Origin: Haloferacaceae archaeon
GTDB lineage: Archaea > Halobacteriota > Halobacteria > Halobacteriales > Haloferacaceae
Reading direction: 5' to 3'
DNA: 13,415 nucleotides
Assembly: GCA_028274825.1 (NCBI GenBank)
Contig: JAQCMZ010000322.1
Coordinates: forward strand, 1 to 13,415
How positions within the stretch are numbered: position 1 is the first letter of the stretch; each line of letters starts with the position of its first letter. Positions 1-7,226 of the stretch are shown here, piece by piece. Position numbers and translations under genes: made by a program. The notes under the pieces are model-generated. The model saw only the letters and a program-made list of their open reading frames with translations, did no database searches and was not told the DNA's origin.

Positions 1-280
1 AAAGATTTCCATTTACTCCTGTTGGTCTGGCTTGGTTGTCACTCGTGCGGGTGCCGTATCCCCGCCCTACTCGCTCGGCTTCGCCTCGCTCCTTGAGGAC
101 GGGGGCTTGGCACCCTCACCGCCACCGCTGAGAGATAGTGGCGTTTGGATTCGGGCAGACACACACCGGACCCGAGATGATCGACTGCCCACTCTCAGGG
201 TCGGGGTTGTACTTACTGTGGCCAGTCCGAGAGGTGAAAGAGACGATATTTCACCACAACATAGCGCGGCTAACTAGCTG
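1..280. other. Left-edge non-coding stretch with a large hairpin
   Basis: I see no convincing gene here. Short open frames have no recognisable protein. The main feature is the long imperfect inverted repeat at 50-114, listed separately, followed by a weaker one (GCCAC at 121 with GTGGC near 138). The AAA ATPase gene, read leftwards, ends at 281, so this stretch is downstream of it and could contain its transcript end, but I see no T-rich termination signal on that strand. Confidence 0.5.
50..114. repeat. Long imperfect inverted repeat, possible IS200/IS605 end
   Basis: GGTGCC (50-55) is complementary to GGCACC (109-114). Inside it, CCCCG (60-64) pairs with CGGGG (100-104), and a small GGC-TTC-GCC hairpin sits near the tip. 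The layout, a GC-rich stem followed by GGCTTGG, resembles the hairpin ends of haloarchaeal IS1341-type elements. No transposase gene lies beside it in the window, so this assignment is an inference. A structured 3' RNA end is the alternative. Confidence 0.4.
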
Positions 281-1642
281 TCAATCGTGTGTGTGCTCGT
301 GATTATGCTCGGGCGAGGAACCGCCATCGCCGGCAACTTTGGCACCTTCGCCGTCGATCATATCCATATTCTTCAGATTGTCGCGCTCTTCGAAGTCCTG
401 CACTGCAGTCATGACATCATCCTGCGTGATCGTCATCCGGTCTTCAGTCAGCGCCTCAAGAACAGCCTCTCGGAGAACCATGCGAAGGTCAGAGCCGGTG
501 AGCCCCTCGGTGCGGTCGGCTACCTCTTCGGGGTCGAAGTCGGCAATTTCCATATCCTGGGTGACCACCTGAAGGATGTCCGCACGCATTTGTCGGTCTG
601 GCTTGGGGAAGTTGACGATCTCGTCGAATCGACGCCATGCGGCCGCATCTAACTGGTCAGGGTGATTAGTCGCGCCCACAAGCAGGACTTCATCGCGGAT
701 CAGTGAGATGTCGTCGATCGATTTGAGCAGCGTGTTGACCGCTCGTTTGAGCGCGGCGTGCTCGTCAGAGCGCCGCGTTTTAGCTACAGAGTCGAATTCG
801 TCGATAAAGAGGATACACGGCGAGAGCCGTTTCGCAACCTCGAAGGTTTTCTCGACGTTTTTCGCCGTCTCACCGAGGTACTGAGAAGTGATCATCGACA
901 GTTTCACTTCGACGAACGGGAGTCCCAACTCGTGTGCGAGTGCACGTGTGATAGTCGTCTTTCCTGTTCCGGGTGGGCCGACAAACAGGAGTTTCCCGAT
1001 CTCTCGGAGACCGATATCCGCGAGATACTCGCGATGTTCGATCGCCTTGACGATTTTCGTGATTTCTCCCTCCTGGTCGAGAGTCAACACTAGGTCATCG
1101 AGCGTCGTCTCGATTTCCTCTGGGGCTCGCACCTGCACCAGATCAAGCATCTCGGCGTCTTCTTCTTCGTCAAAGTATTCCTCGAGAAGGGCGTCAATCC
1201 AGACGCGGTCTGCTTGTATCGGGCGGGTGTCGTTGCGCGCTTCTTCGTGTGTGACGTCAATCGAGACAGAGTCGTGCGTCTCCGCGGCGGCGACGACAGT
1301 TGGATTGGTCCGGAGCCGCTCGGAGTCAGCACGCTCCAGATACCAATCTAACGCCATCTCCTGTTGTGTCAGGGCAATCTCGCCAGAGAACTCGGTTTTC
1401 TCGGTGAACAGCAACTCCGAGACGGCATCCCACGGCCGCTCGACACCTGTCGCAGTCCGGGCAGATGTGTCTGTCGCCGTGAGTGGACGCTCAACCCCGC
1501 CAGGGCCGTCCTCTTCCGACCGTTCGGTCCAGAACACCTGCCGGAACCGTGGGGGGAGATCGTTCTCATCAAGATTGCGGTTCTCCGTGTAGAGTTCCGC
1601 CGTCAGCACAAACTCGACCACGTCAAGGGCCGGGTTACTCAT
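281..1642 (-). CDS. AAA family ATPase (single AAA module, His-rich tail)
   Basis: This 453-residue protein has one classical AAA domain in its second half. The Walker A motif GPPGTGKT is at residues 222-229, an aromatic pore-loop-like YLG at 255-257, the Walker B motif ILFIDEFD at 277-284, a sensor-1 ATN at 324-326 and an arginine-finger-like RRFD at 337-340. A small helical lid containing GLTGSDLRMVL follows at about 380-390. The first 170 residues are acidic and match no domain I recognise; they are probably the substrate or adaptor region. The last residues are HNHEHTHD, a possible metal-binding tail. There is no protease domain, so it is not FtsH. It is likely a cytosolic CDC48/spastin-like remodelling ATPase of unknown substrate. 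The ATG start at 1642 has a possible TATA element 26-31 nt upstream, which would give a leaderless mRNA. Confidence 0.9.
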   Translation of the reverse strand: MSNPALDVVEFVLTAELYTENRNLDENDLPPRFRQVFWTERSEEDGPGGVERPLTATDTSARTATGVERPWDAVSELLFTEKTEFSGEIALTQQEMALDWYLERADSERLRTNPTVVAAAETHDSVSIDVTHEEARNDTRPIQADRVWIDALLEEYFDEEEDAEMLDLVQVRAPEEIETTLDDLVLTLDQEGEITKIVKAIEHREYLADIGLREIGKLLFVGPPGTGKTTITRALAHELGLPFVEVKLSMITSQYLGETAKNVEKTFEVAKRLSPCILFIDEFDSVAKTRRSDEHAALKRAVNTLLKSIDDISLIRDEVLLVGATNHPDQLDAAAWRRFDEIVNFPKPDRQMRADILQVVTQDMEIADFDPEEVADRTEGLTGSDLRMVLREAVLEALTEDRMTITQDDVMTAVQDFEERDNLKNMDMIDGEGAKVAGDGGSSPEHNHEHTHD

Positions 1643-1667
1643 CCGTGTATAATTGCTGTTCTACCCG

Positions 1668-1673
1668 GATAAG
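1668..1673 (-). promoter_or_regulatory. Possible TATA element of the AAA ATPase gene
   Basis: CTTATC on the minus strand lies 26-31 nt before the ATG at 1642, the position expected for a leaderless haloarchaeal transcript. It overlaps a 6-bp inverted repeat, CCGGAT (1665-1670) with ATCCGG (1686-1691), which could be an operator. The match to a TATA consensus is weak. Confidence 0.3.
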
Positions 1674-1858
1674 CGCGTCGAAGCGATCCGGATTCCCCAC
1701 GTTTCACCGTCTGTCCGGTCATCAACCGGGAGACCCCCGGCAGATCCGATGTCAGGTCTCGGCGTGTGACGGTAGGTACTTTCGCCACTCCCCGAGATTG
1801 CCTTTGGTAGGTGCCGTTGCTCCGGATCAGTCGTCTGTGTCGCATGGACCACACCGAA

Positions 1859-1943
1859 TGCGAGGGAAGGGATTCGAACCCTTGAACCCCTACGGGAGCG
1901 GATCTTAAGTCCGCCGCTTTTGTCCTGACTCAGCCACCCTCGC
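1859..1943 (-). tRNA. tRNA-Leu (anticodon UAA)
   Basis: The reverse complement folds as a class II tRNA of 85 nt. The acceptor arm is GCGAGGG paired with CCCTCGC plus an A discriminator. The anticodon stem GCGGA/TCCGC closes the loop CTTAAGA, which gives anticodon UAA reading UUA codons. There is a long variable arm with CCC/GGG pairing, and a T arm AAGGG-TTCGAAT-CCCTT. The 3' CCA is not encoded and there is no intron. It lies between the ferredoxin and AAA ATPase genes in the same direction; I see no clear TATA box for it. Confidence 0.96.
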
Positions 1944-2108
1944 GTACGCCGATGGTTAGTCCCTCACTGCAAACACCTTTCGATACTCTGCGTAGAAACT
2001 CCCGGCTGCACTCTTTTCACGGGGATACTCTCGCTGTCAGGCTCGCTCCCGTCACTGAGACGGCTAATTTACCGACGAACTCGCGAACGAGGGGACTCAC
2101 TGAACCCG

Positions 2109-2453
2109 TTACCACTCGACTGAGAGAGTTCCGTCACCGTGTGGATCGGGGGCTAATTCTTCATCGGTACGTCGGTCGATAATGTGGATTATCCCGTCAC
2201 CTTTCTTTGCGGGGCACAACTCTGCCGCTCGGATGTTCTCGTCGAGTTCGTCCGTCGAGATGTAGTACGATTGCGGTTTCGCGAGGCCAGTAGAGATATC
2301 GAGTTCCCAGTTGTCGGATGCCTCAGCACACCGGCCAGCGCCGAAACAGAGGTTTGCTTCGTAGATAATCTTGTACGGTTTCTCCTCGACAGGCGGGCCC
2401 TCGCCGCCGACATCACTTGGCTCGATAACGGTTTCTCGATCTTGTTCACTCAT
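2109..2453 (-). CDS. Ferredoxin with three cluster cysteines (probable 3Fe-4S type)
   Basis: This 114-residue acidic protein is a single-cluster ferredoxin. Residues 36-42 read CFGAGRC and residues 80-81 read CP. The spacing is that of Cys-x2-X-x2-Cys...Cys-Pro, with alanine (A39) where a 4Fe-4S ferredoxin has its second cysteine. That pattern is known from 3Fe-4S ferredoxins such as those serving bacterial cytochrome P450s. It is expected to be a soluble one-electron carrier; no redox partner is next to it in the window. The ATG at 2453 is preferred to a start three codons earlier because the family-like protein begins there and an AAAATTATC TATA-like box lies 31-39 nt upstream. The N-terminal 25 residues and C-terminal 20 are charged extensions. 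The gene ends with TAA. Confidence 0.85.
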   Translation of the reverse strand: MSEQDRETVIEPSDVGGEGPPVEEKPYKIIYEANLCFGAGRCAEASDNWELDISTGLAKPQSYYISTDELDENIRAAELCPAKKGDGIIHIIDRRTDEELAPDPHGDGTLSVEW

Positions 2454-2483
2454 AATTAGCAACCCTATGATGGTCGGTTCCGT

Positions 2484-2492
2484 GATAATTTT
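2484..2492 (-). promoter_or_regulatory. TATA-like box upstream of the ferredoxin gene
   Basis: AAAATTATC on the minus strand lies 31-39 nt before the ATG at 2453. This would place transcription start about 7-10 nt before the start codon, a short leader typical of haloarchaea. The same AT-rich stretch could also serve the plus strand, where an inverted-repeat element begins about 35 nt away. Confidence 0.45.
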
Positions 2493-2525
2493 CCTCTGTC
2501 GGTCCGCTAATCCGAACTGACTGAG

Positions 2526-2615
2526 CCACTCTCAACCTAGACTCGTCATTCATAACAACTGTGGAAAGGGGGGACTCGCTCGGAGACGACTGGACAGTCT
2601 CGCGGTTGAGAGTGG
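2526..2615. repeat. 12-bp perfect inverted repeat enclosing about 66 nt
   Basis: CCACTCTCAACC (2526-2537) is exactly complementary to GGTTGAGAGTGG (2604-2615). The arms continue inward as AGACT (2539-2543) with AGTCT (2596-2600) and CGTC (2544-2547) with GACG (2585-2588). A structured RNA or the terminal inverted repeats of a very small mobile element would both fit. No coding frame explains it. Confidence 0.6.
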
Positions 2616-2794
2616 TGAGTATCATCCGCTCAGGGATTCTAGTCCCGTCTAGCGGGTCCGTCGACCCGCGTCAATCTGGGCGTGTCAGCCCCACTCGATA
2701 CGGCGTTGCAACTACACTGAGTAATAAGAGTTATCAGATCCGTGTCCTCTCCTCGAGAAAATCGTAAGATCAACTACAGAGACCGCTCAGAGGG

Positions 2795-3088
2795 TTAGGC
2801 GACGTTATACCCCTTGTCACGCAAGAACTCTTCGATGCGTCCGGAGTGATTTCCCTGAAGCTCAATGACGCCGTCGTCGACAGTGCCACCGCAGGCGAAT
2901 TTCGACTTGAGATCCGATGAGAGGCTGTCAAGGTCAACATCGCCAGGCTCGAAGCCCTCGATGATCGTTACTTCTTTTCCGTATCGGCGCTCGTCGATGA
3001 GGATATTGATTTGCTGAGACTCTTTCGCGACGTCCTCGCAGACGCAGAGTTCCTCAGGCAATCCACACGTCGAGCAGACTTCCGACAT
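2795..3088 (-). CDS. Translation initiation factor eIF1/SUI1
   Basis: This 97-residue protein is the archaeal SUI1/eIF1 homologue, which binds the small ribosomal subunit and helps select the correct start codon. The signature KFACGGTV is at residues 63-70, inside a SUI1 fold running from about residue 25 to the end, with the typical closing segment HSGRIEEFLRDKGYNV. The N-terminus carries CSTCG and CVC (Cys5, Cys8, Cys15, Cys17), a short zinc-ribbon-like knuckle common in haloarchaeal versions. The ATG at 3088 is chosen over an in-frame start 15 codons upstream because the family begins here and TTTAATA lies 25-31 nt before it, as expected for a leaderless mRNA. It stands alone, on the same strand as its neighbours. 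Confidence 0.92.
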   Translation of the reverse strand: MSEVCSTCGLPEELCVCEDVAKESQQINILIDERRYGKEVTIIEGFEPGDVDLDSLSSDLKSKFACGGTVDDGVIELQGNHSGRIEEFLRDKGYNVA

Positions 3089-3112
3089 TACACATAAATT
3101 ACTGTATCCCGG

Positions 3113-3119
3113 TATTAAA
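3113..3119 (-). promoter_or_regulatory. TATA box of the eIF1 gene
   Basis: TTTAATA on the minus strand is centred about 28 nt before the A of the ATG at 3088. This is the canonical position for a haloarchaeal TATA box driving a leaderless transcript. Confidence 0.6.
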
Positions 3120-3234
3120 TCCTGTCGACGCATGACGGAGAAGCCTCATTAATCCCACTCAGAGAGGGTTCTGGTGTGCAGAACCTGTCTTGACAACCGA
3201 CGGACCGTCACAGTCGCTGTTAGTCAGCTCCCTA

Positions 3235-3323
3235 CCCGTAAACGGGTGGGCTTGCCGGTGGAGTCCCAAGTGTCGTACTCCACAGGCGGAAAGCCCCACG
3301 CCCGTTTCTTTCTAAAAACGGGC
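3235..3323. repeat. Alternating four-segment hairpin array
   Basis: Four segments alternate: CCCGT (3235-3239), AAACGGG (3240-3246), CCCGTTT (3301-3307) and AAACGGG (3316-3322). Segments 2 and 3 can form a long outer stem that continues as TGGGCTT (3247-3253) with AAGCCCCA (3291-3298) and then GCCGGTGGAGT (3254-3264) with ACTCCACAGGC (3277-3287). Alternatively segments 1-2 and 3-4 form two smaller hairpins. No adjacent plus-strand gene would use this as an attenuator. It may be the conserved RNA or DNA end of an IS200/IS605-type element. Confidence 0.6.
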
Positions 3324-3475
3324 TTTCTCAGGCGGCTTCCAGCAGGGGAGTCAGAGGGACTCGTTCATCATCCCCGAGTTCGGGGCAGGCTGACAGACTG
3401 CCCATCTCACCGACCGCTTCTGGGCCTGTGAGACGTATGTTACCGTTTTCAGTGAAGTCGAATACCGATTACGTG

Positions 3476-3512
3476 CTTCCTCCCACGGCTCAAGCCGTGG
3501 GCTTCCGCGCTG
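3476..3512. repeat. Hairpin repeat copy A (stem CCCACGGCT/AGCCGTGGG)
   Basis: CCCACGGCT (3482-3490) pairs perfectly with AGCCGTGGG (3493-3501) and is followed by CTTCCGCGCTG. A diverged copy, identical at 29 of 37 positions, lies at 11199-11235, and its stem core recurs in inverted orientation at 10852-10871. This CTTCC-stem-GGCTTCC layout is characteristic of the ends of haloarchaeal IS1341/IS605 elements. Confidence 0.65.
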
Positions 3513-3628
3513 TTCCAGCTGTGATGGATCCGCCACCGAGGATCTCGTCTCGCGAACTGACTGCGGGTTGTTGCCGAGACACCCCTGATATCGATTCTAT
3601 ACCCCGTGTCACCGAACGAACCCGGTGT

Positions 3629-5914
3629 TCAGGCGACAAATCGACGGATTATGGGGATCGATTCTAACAGAAGCCGACGGACAAGAGAGATAGCCTCGTT
3701 AGCCTCCCGCCGGGAGACACTCCCCCGATACACTGCACGTTCATAGATATCTGCGACGGTATATACACGCTCGTCGATATCGTGTGATTCTAGCGCGGCG
3801 AGATACTCACGGGTGGTTTCTGTGCTGTGACGAGGCCGATATCGCCGTTCCACTACGAACTCTAGCCGGGCGAACGCCTTCTCGGTGTCGCTGACGGGAT
3901 CACGGCGGCGTCTCGGTGTGTGTAACCAGACAGCCCGATAGGCCCGTGAGGTGAGTCCGGATCGGTGAGCCCCCGTGAGTAACCCGACCATCACCAGCAC
4001 CGCGTACCCGACTGTCTGACGGTCAGGGACCGGGATCCCGAGTATTTCTCGAGTGTCTGCTCCACTAACGCCACCTCGTGGCCCACTGGGTAACTCTCCT
4101 TCTCGAAACTCTGGATTAATCGCATCGTTGGGAGCGCCAGGACTCACGTTGACCGGGTTCTCAGTGTCACCCGATGATTGCTCGCTTTCAGAGGTCTGTT
4201 GATTCGTCTCTGAGGAGTCTCCACCAGCGGTGTCTTGGGGTTCAGAATTCGTCTGTTCAGTGTCAACATCTATGCGGTCGGTCTGTCGAGCGTCAGCGAG
4301 CCGAACGTCGCGAGCCTCTTGCCGGTCAGTGGCTGGTGTGGGATCAAACTCAATCCACCCGTATTCGGGAAAGTATACCATTACCCACGCATGAGCGTTC
4401 TGCCCGCGAACAACGTACTCATTCTCGCTGACCTGTTCGCCGGAGGTATATCCGGTGACGAACTTGGCGGGGATTCCTTGTGTGCGCAACATCGTGACCA
4501 TCGTCGTCGCGAAGTACACACAGTAGCCGGCATCCATCTGGGTGAGGAACGACCCCGCGATATCGCCGTCCGGACGCTGAACTTGAAGTGAATACGTTTT
4601 CGTCTCCTCAAGATACCGTTCAACCGCGAGTGCCGTGTCGTAGGGGTTGTCTGTGTCTGCCGTCTCCACGATATCGGCGGTCACCTCACCGACACGATCT
4701 GATGTGCTCTCGGGCAACTGCGTGTGTGTCGTTTCGATCTCAGCGGGGTATGAGTCCCCGGCGGCTCGAAGTTCGGAGTCGCTCGCTTGCGGAGACTCGC
4801 TCGTCACGGTGAATGATTCTCCCTCCCGGATCGTCGCACTCGGCTGGATTCCGCCACGAGCCGACACCTGTGCGGTTGAAGCGCCAGCACCGGTGACAGC
4901 CACTGGTGCCCACGCCGCCGGAAACGCCTCGATATCTGTCTGTGCGGTCACGACTTGTGTTATCTCGCGCCCGTCACCGGTCGAGCCTGCCAGTGGCCCG
5001 TCATACCCAGAGCTATCACCGGTTCGAACCCACCCGTCACCGGTGTAACGATCGAACGAGGTGACATGCCACTTCGACTCGACATCACTCTGGACGACGA
5101 ACCGGACCGCGGGATCAAGTTGGACTGCCCCGACGACCTCAAGAGTCTCCTCACTCCCGACCACACTGGACTCGACACTGGGATTCGTCGGACCACCAGT
5201 CCAGGGCTCGGCTGCACCACTTGGAATAACTGTCAACGTCGCCGAGGTAATCAACATGAGTGTGATGATGATAGTCAGTGTGTTCAACTGCGTCGCTGCT
5301 CCCGACGGCACTGATATCGTGTCTAACCCGACACTACCTGCAATCCCGAGTACCCCCAGTAGCGTCGCAGTTGTCCCGGCATCACCCGTCAGCACGAAAA
5401 AGCCCAGTACCCCAGCACAGACTGTCACAGCCCCCGTGTATCGCTCGCGAGCGGTCAAATACGCGGCCAGAAACGTCGGAATCGGTGCGACCACGAGTAC
5501 CCAGATATCTGCCTGCACGAGTCGAAGCACCGACAGCCCGGTTAGCATCGAAAACGTGTCGAACGCGAATCCAGACACCGATAGCAGTGCTCGCTGACTC
5601 TTCGGGACGGCCGCATAATACCCGATGAATCCAATCACGAGCATTACCACAGACGCCAGTATTGCAGCCCGTATCTGCAGCACACGGGCCAGCGCCACTC
5701 CAGCACCGACCGCAATCAGGACGGCAACGACCATCCGTGTCGTTCCGCCGACGATGTCGGTCACCGAGACGAAGACAGCTAAATACGCCGCGACTGCCAG
5801 CGCGACACCAGCGGCCGGTGCGGCCGCCAGCCCCCCCGGGACGACGGCTCCTGGCCCGACACCTGTCGAACGGTCCTCCGGCTCGACAACTTCCGGCGAG
5901 GAGTTACTCATCAT
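3629..5914 (-). CDS. TgpA-like membrane transglutaminase with DUF4129 tail
   Basis: This 761-residue membrane protein has an N-terminal block of hydrophobic segments (about residues 30-230), matching the DUF3488/TgpA_N arrangement. A long outer-facing domain follows, with a transglutaminase-like core. The catalytic triad is visible: Cys465 in GYCVYF, His508 in NAHAWV and Asp524 in EFDPTPA. A Ser/Thr/Gln-rich acidic linker covers about 540-620, one transmembrane helix lies at about 633-648, and a cytoplasmic DUF4129-like tail at about 680-750. The family is linked with MoxR and DUF58 proteins; its substrate in archaea is unknown, and peptidase or cross-linking activity at the envelope is possible. 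The start is ambiguous among GTG 5917, ATG 5914 and ATG 5911, all preceded by GGGGTG. The start overlaps the DUF58 stop, so translation is probably coupled. It is the last gene of the operon. Confidence 0.9.
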   Translation of the reverse strand: MMSNSSPEVVEPEDRSTGVGPGAVVPGGLAAAPAAGVALAVAAYLAVFVSVTDIVGGTTRMVVAVLIAVGAGVALARVLQIRAAILASVVMLVIGFIGYYAAVPKSQRALLSVSGFAFDTFSMLTGLSVLRLVQADIWVLVVAPIPTFLAAYLTARERYTGAVTVCAGVLGFFVLTGDAGTTATLLGVLGIAGSVGLDTISVPSGAATQLNTLTIIITLMLITSATLTVIPSGAAEPWTGGPTNPSVESSVVGSEETLEVVGAVQLDPAVRFVVQSDVESKWHVTSFDRYTGDGWVRTGDSSGYDGPLAGSTGDGREITQVVTAQTDIEAFPAAWAPVAVTGAGASTAQVSARGGIQPSATIREGESFTVTSESPQASDSELRAAGDSYPAEIETTHTQLPESTSDRVGEVTADIVETADTDNPYDTALAVERYLEETKTYSLQVQRPDGDIAGSFLTQMDAGYCVYFATTMVTMLRTQGIPAKFVTGYTSGEQVSENEYVVRGQNAHAWVMVYFPEYGWIEFDPTPATDRQEARDVRLADARQTDRIDVDTEQTNSEPQDTAGGDSSETNQQTSESEQSSGDTENPVNVSPGAPNDAINPEFREGELPSGPRGGVSGADTREILGIPVPDRQTVGYAVLVMVGLLTGAHRSGLTSRAYRAVWLHTPRRRRDPVSDTEKAFARLEFVVERRYRPRHSTETTREYLAALESHDIDERVYTVADIYERAVYRGSVSRREANEAISLVRRLLLESIPIIRRFVA

Positions 5915-7220
5915 CACCCCGCGCGTCTCTCGATGAGAGACCCGGTGTCTCTGAGTGGGACTCCGAATCAGCCCCGGACCAATCTTCGTGTCCCGGCGTT
6001 GGCGTACCCTGACCCTCGGGGCTGTCCTGGGATGGCTTTTCGCCGATCACTCGTGATCGCTGCTGATGGGAAGTCTGTCTGCTGTCAGCAGGACCGCCTG
6101 CCGTAGTTTCGCCGATCTGAGCGGTTGTGCCGCCGTCAGTCGGAGCTGACGTTGCATCGTGACTCCCGGCTGTCTCCGAGCGTGAGATGGCGCTTTGTGA
6201 GTTGCTCCGCTCGACAGCGTCAACGAGTTCCTCGAACCGGTAACTCGATGAGTCCGTTCGGACGGTCACGTTCTCTTGAGGTGTCTCTGTCTGGATAGTG
6301 ACATCGGCTTCTATCTCAGGGACACCCCCAGCAGTGGACATGACAGCGAGCAGTTCGAGAAGTAATCGCCGGTCGCTGTGTGAGGGCTGTGCCTTGACCT
6401 GTCCGTCGGGAACAGATACCACAACCGGAATACCATCATCGAGCAGCACCAGTGCAATGCTCGCTATCGCCTCTGCGAGGCTATCAGACGCGGTTGCCCC
6501 AGATTTTGTGCCTCCAGCGATGGTAACATGCCGTTGTTCGGACTCGGCTGCGAATTCCTTCACGATGAGTTCCTCCTGTTTTGCGGTCGCCGACCAGTGG
6601 ATATCCCGGAGTGCGTCCCCGCGGGCGTACTCTCGAAGTCGGTCAAACTCCTCACGCTGGCGACTCGCCCCCAGCGCCTCGTCATGATGCAGGGCTCGTC
6701 GAAACCACACCGGCACGGGTCGTCGTTCGGGATACACGAGCACTGAGTCAGTCGAGAGGATTCTCAGTTCCCGCTCGAACAGCTCAAAAATGTCAGTTGC
6801 GGTTACCGACAGCGGGCCAAACTGCTGTTTCCCTCGGCCGATGTATTCTACTGTGTAGTCAGTCACCCCTGACCCCACCGTCGTCTGGACTGAGCCGTCG
6901 TCGGTTGACAGGCCGTCGCTGAGTTCCTCGCGGATGGTCGCGAGAAATGGGATTCCGTACGCGTCCTCACGTGAGTCGGGATCAGTGAACTCCAATCGAC
7001 TCTCGTGGGTAGCTCCAACAAAATCATCCGGCGGCATATCTCGCCTGACCCCCGGGGTGTCGAGTCGCGACAACTGATAGTAGCCGGCCACCAGTGCAAC
7101 GACTCCCGGGATCACAACCGCATTCAGTGACCGTGATCCAAACAGGACGGCCATCAGCACAGCCAGAAAGCAGATCCCCAACACAGTTCGACCCCGTCGC
7201 GTGAGAGAAATCCCGGCCAT
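5904..7220 (-). CDS. DUF58 family membrane protein
   Basis: The 438-residue protein begins with two hydrophobic segments (about 12-29 and 33-49), followed by a beta-rich domain and then the DUF58 signature around residues 189-222, including EFDRLREYARGD and IHWSATAKQEELIVKEF. DUF58 proteins are related to the von Willebrand factor A fold and are nearly always encoded after a MoxR ATPase, which is believed to act on them. From about residue 335 to the end lies a Ser/Thr/Gly/Gln-rich, low-complexity tail of roughly 100 residues, longer than I would expect for the family, which looks disordered. The ATG at 7220 lies 6 nt after the MoxR stop, and its own end overlaps the transglutaminase start by about 11 nt. 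Its biochemical role is not established. Confidence 0.92.
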   Translation of the reverse strand: MAGISLTRRGRTVLGICFLAVLMAVLFGSRSLNAVVIPGVVALVAGYYQLSRLDTPGVRRDMPPDDFVGATHESRLEFTDPDSREDAYGIPFLATIREELSDGLSTDDGSVQTTVGSGVTDYTVEYIGRGKQQFGPLSVTATDIFELFERELRILSTDSVLVYPERRPVPVWFRRALHHDEALGASRQREEFDRLREYARGDALRDIHWSATAKQEELIVKEFAAESEQRHVTIAGGTKSGATASDSLAEAIASIALVLLDDGIPVVVSVPDGQVKAQPSHSDRRLLLELLAVMSTAGGVPEIEADVTIQTETPQENVTVRTDSSSYRFEELVDAVERSNSQSAISRSETAGSHDATSAPTDGGTTAQIGETTAGGPADSRQTSHQQRSRVIGEKPSQDSPEGQGTPTPGHEDWSGADSESHSETPGLSSRDARGDDE

Positions 7221-7226
7221 CGGAAC

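Larger units (their letters stand above)
2454..2794. other. Gene-free stretch between ferredoxin and eIF1 genes
   Basis: I see no gene here. It holds the ferredoxin promoter, a 12-bp perfect inverted repeat with additional inner pairing (2526-2615) and a compact perfect hairpin, GCGGGTC (2652-2658) with GACCCGC (2663-2669). The eIF1 gene reads into this stretch, so the hairpin could lie in its 3' untranslated region. There is no matching T-run to call a terminator. Confidence 0.5.
3120..3628. other. Gene-free stretch rich in hairpins, possible IS200/IS605 scar
   Basis: No credible gene lies between the transglutaminase stop and the eIF1 promoter. Two structured elements are present: the alternating hairpin array at 3235-3323 and the CCCACGGCT/AGCCGTGGG hairpin at 3476-3512. 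Both have the style of IS200/IS605 (IS1341) element ends. The stretch could be a transposase-less derivative or scar. A plus-strand open frame of 85 codons (3174-3431) is mostly the translated palindrome and is not supported as a gene. Confidence 0.5.

Noticed and set aside
888..1592. Plus-strand open frame of 234 codons opposite the AAA ATPase gene
   Set aside because: It is Ser/Arg-rich antisense shadow of a well-supported AAA gene with full motifs on the other strand.
2652..2669. Perfect 7-bp hairpin considered as a terminator for eIF1
   Set aside because: There is no T-run after it on the minus strand and it is about 125 nt past the stop, so I left it as part of the gap description only.
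3174..3431. Plus-strand open frame of 85 codons in the gap between transglutaminase and eIF1
   Set aside because: Most of it translates a strong palindrome and its flanks, which is better explained as a nucleic-acid structure than a protein.
5020..5040. GGTTCGAACC-like string suggesting a tRNA T arm
   Set aside because: It lies inside the transglutaminase coding frame and has no matching acceptor or anticodon arms.
5061..5597. Plus-strand open frame of 178 codons opposite the transglutaminase gene
   Set aside because: Low-complexity Thr/Ser/Pro composition typical of antisense to a GC-rich membrane gene; no family features.
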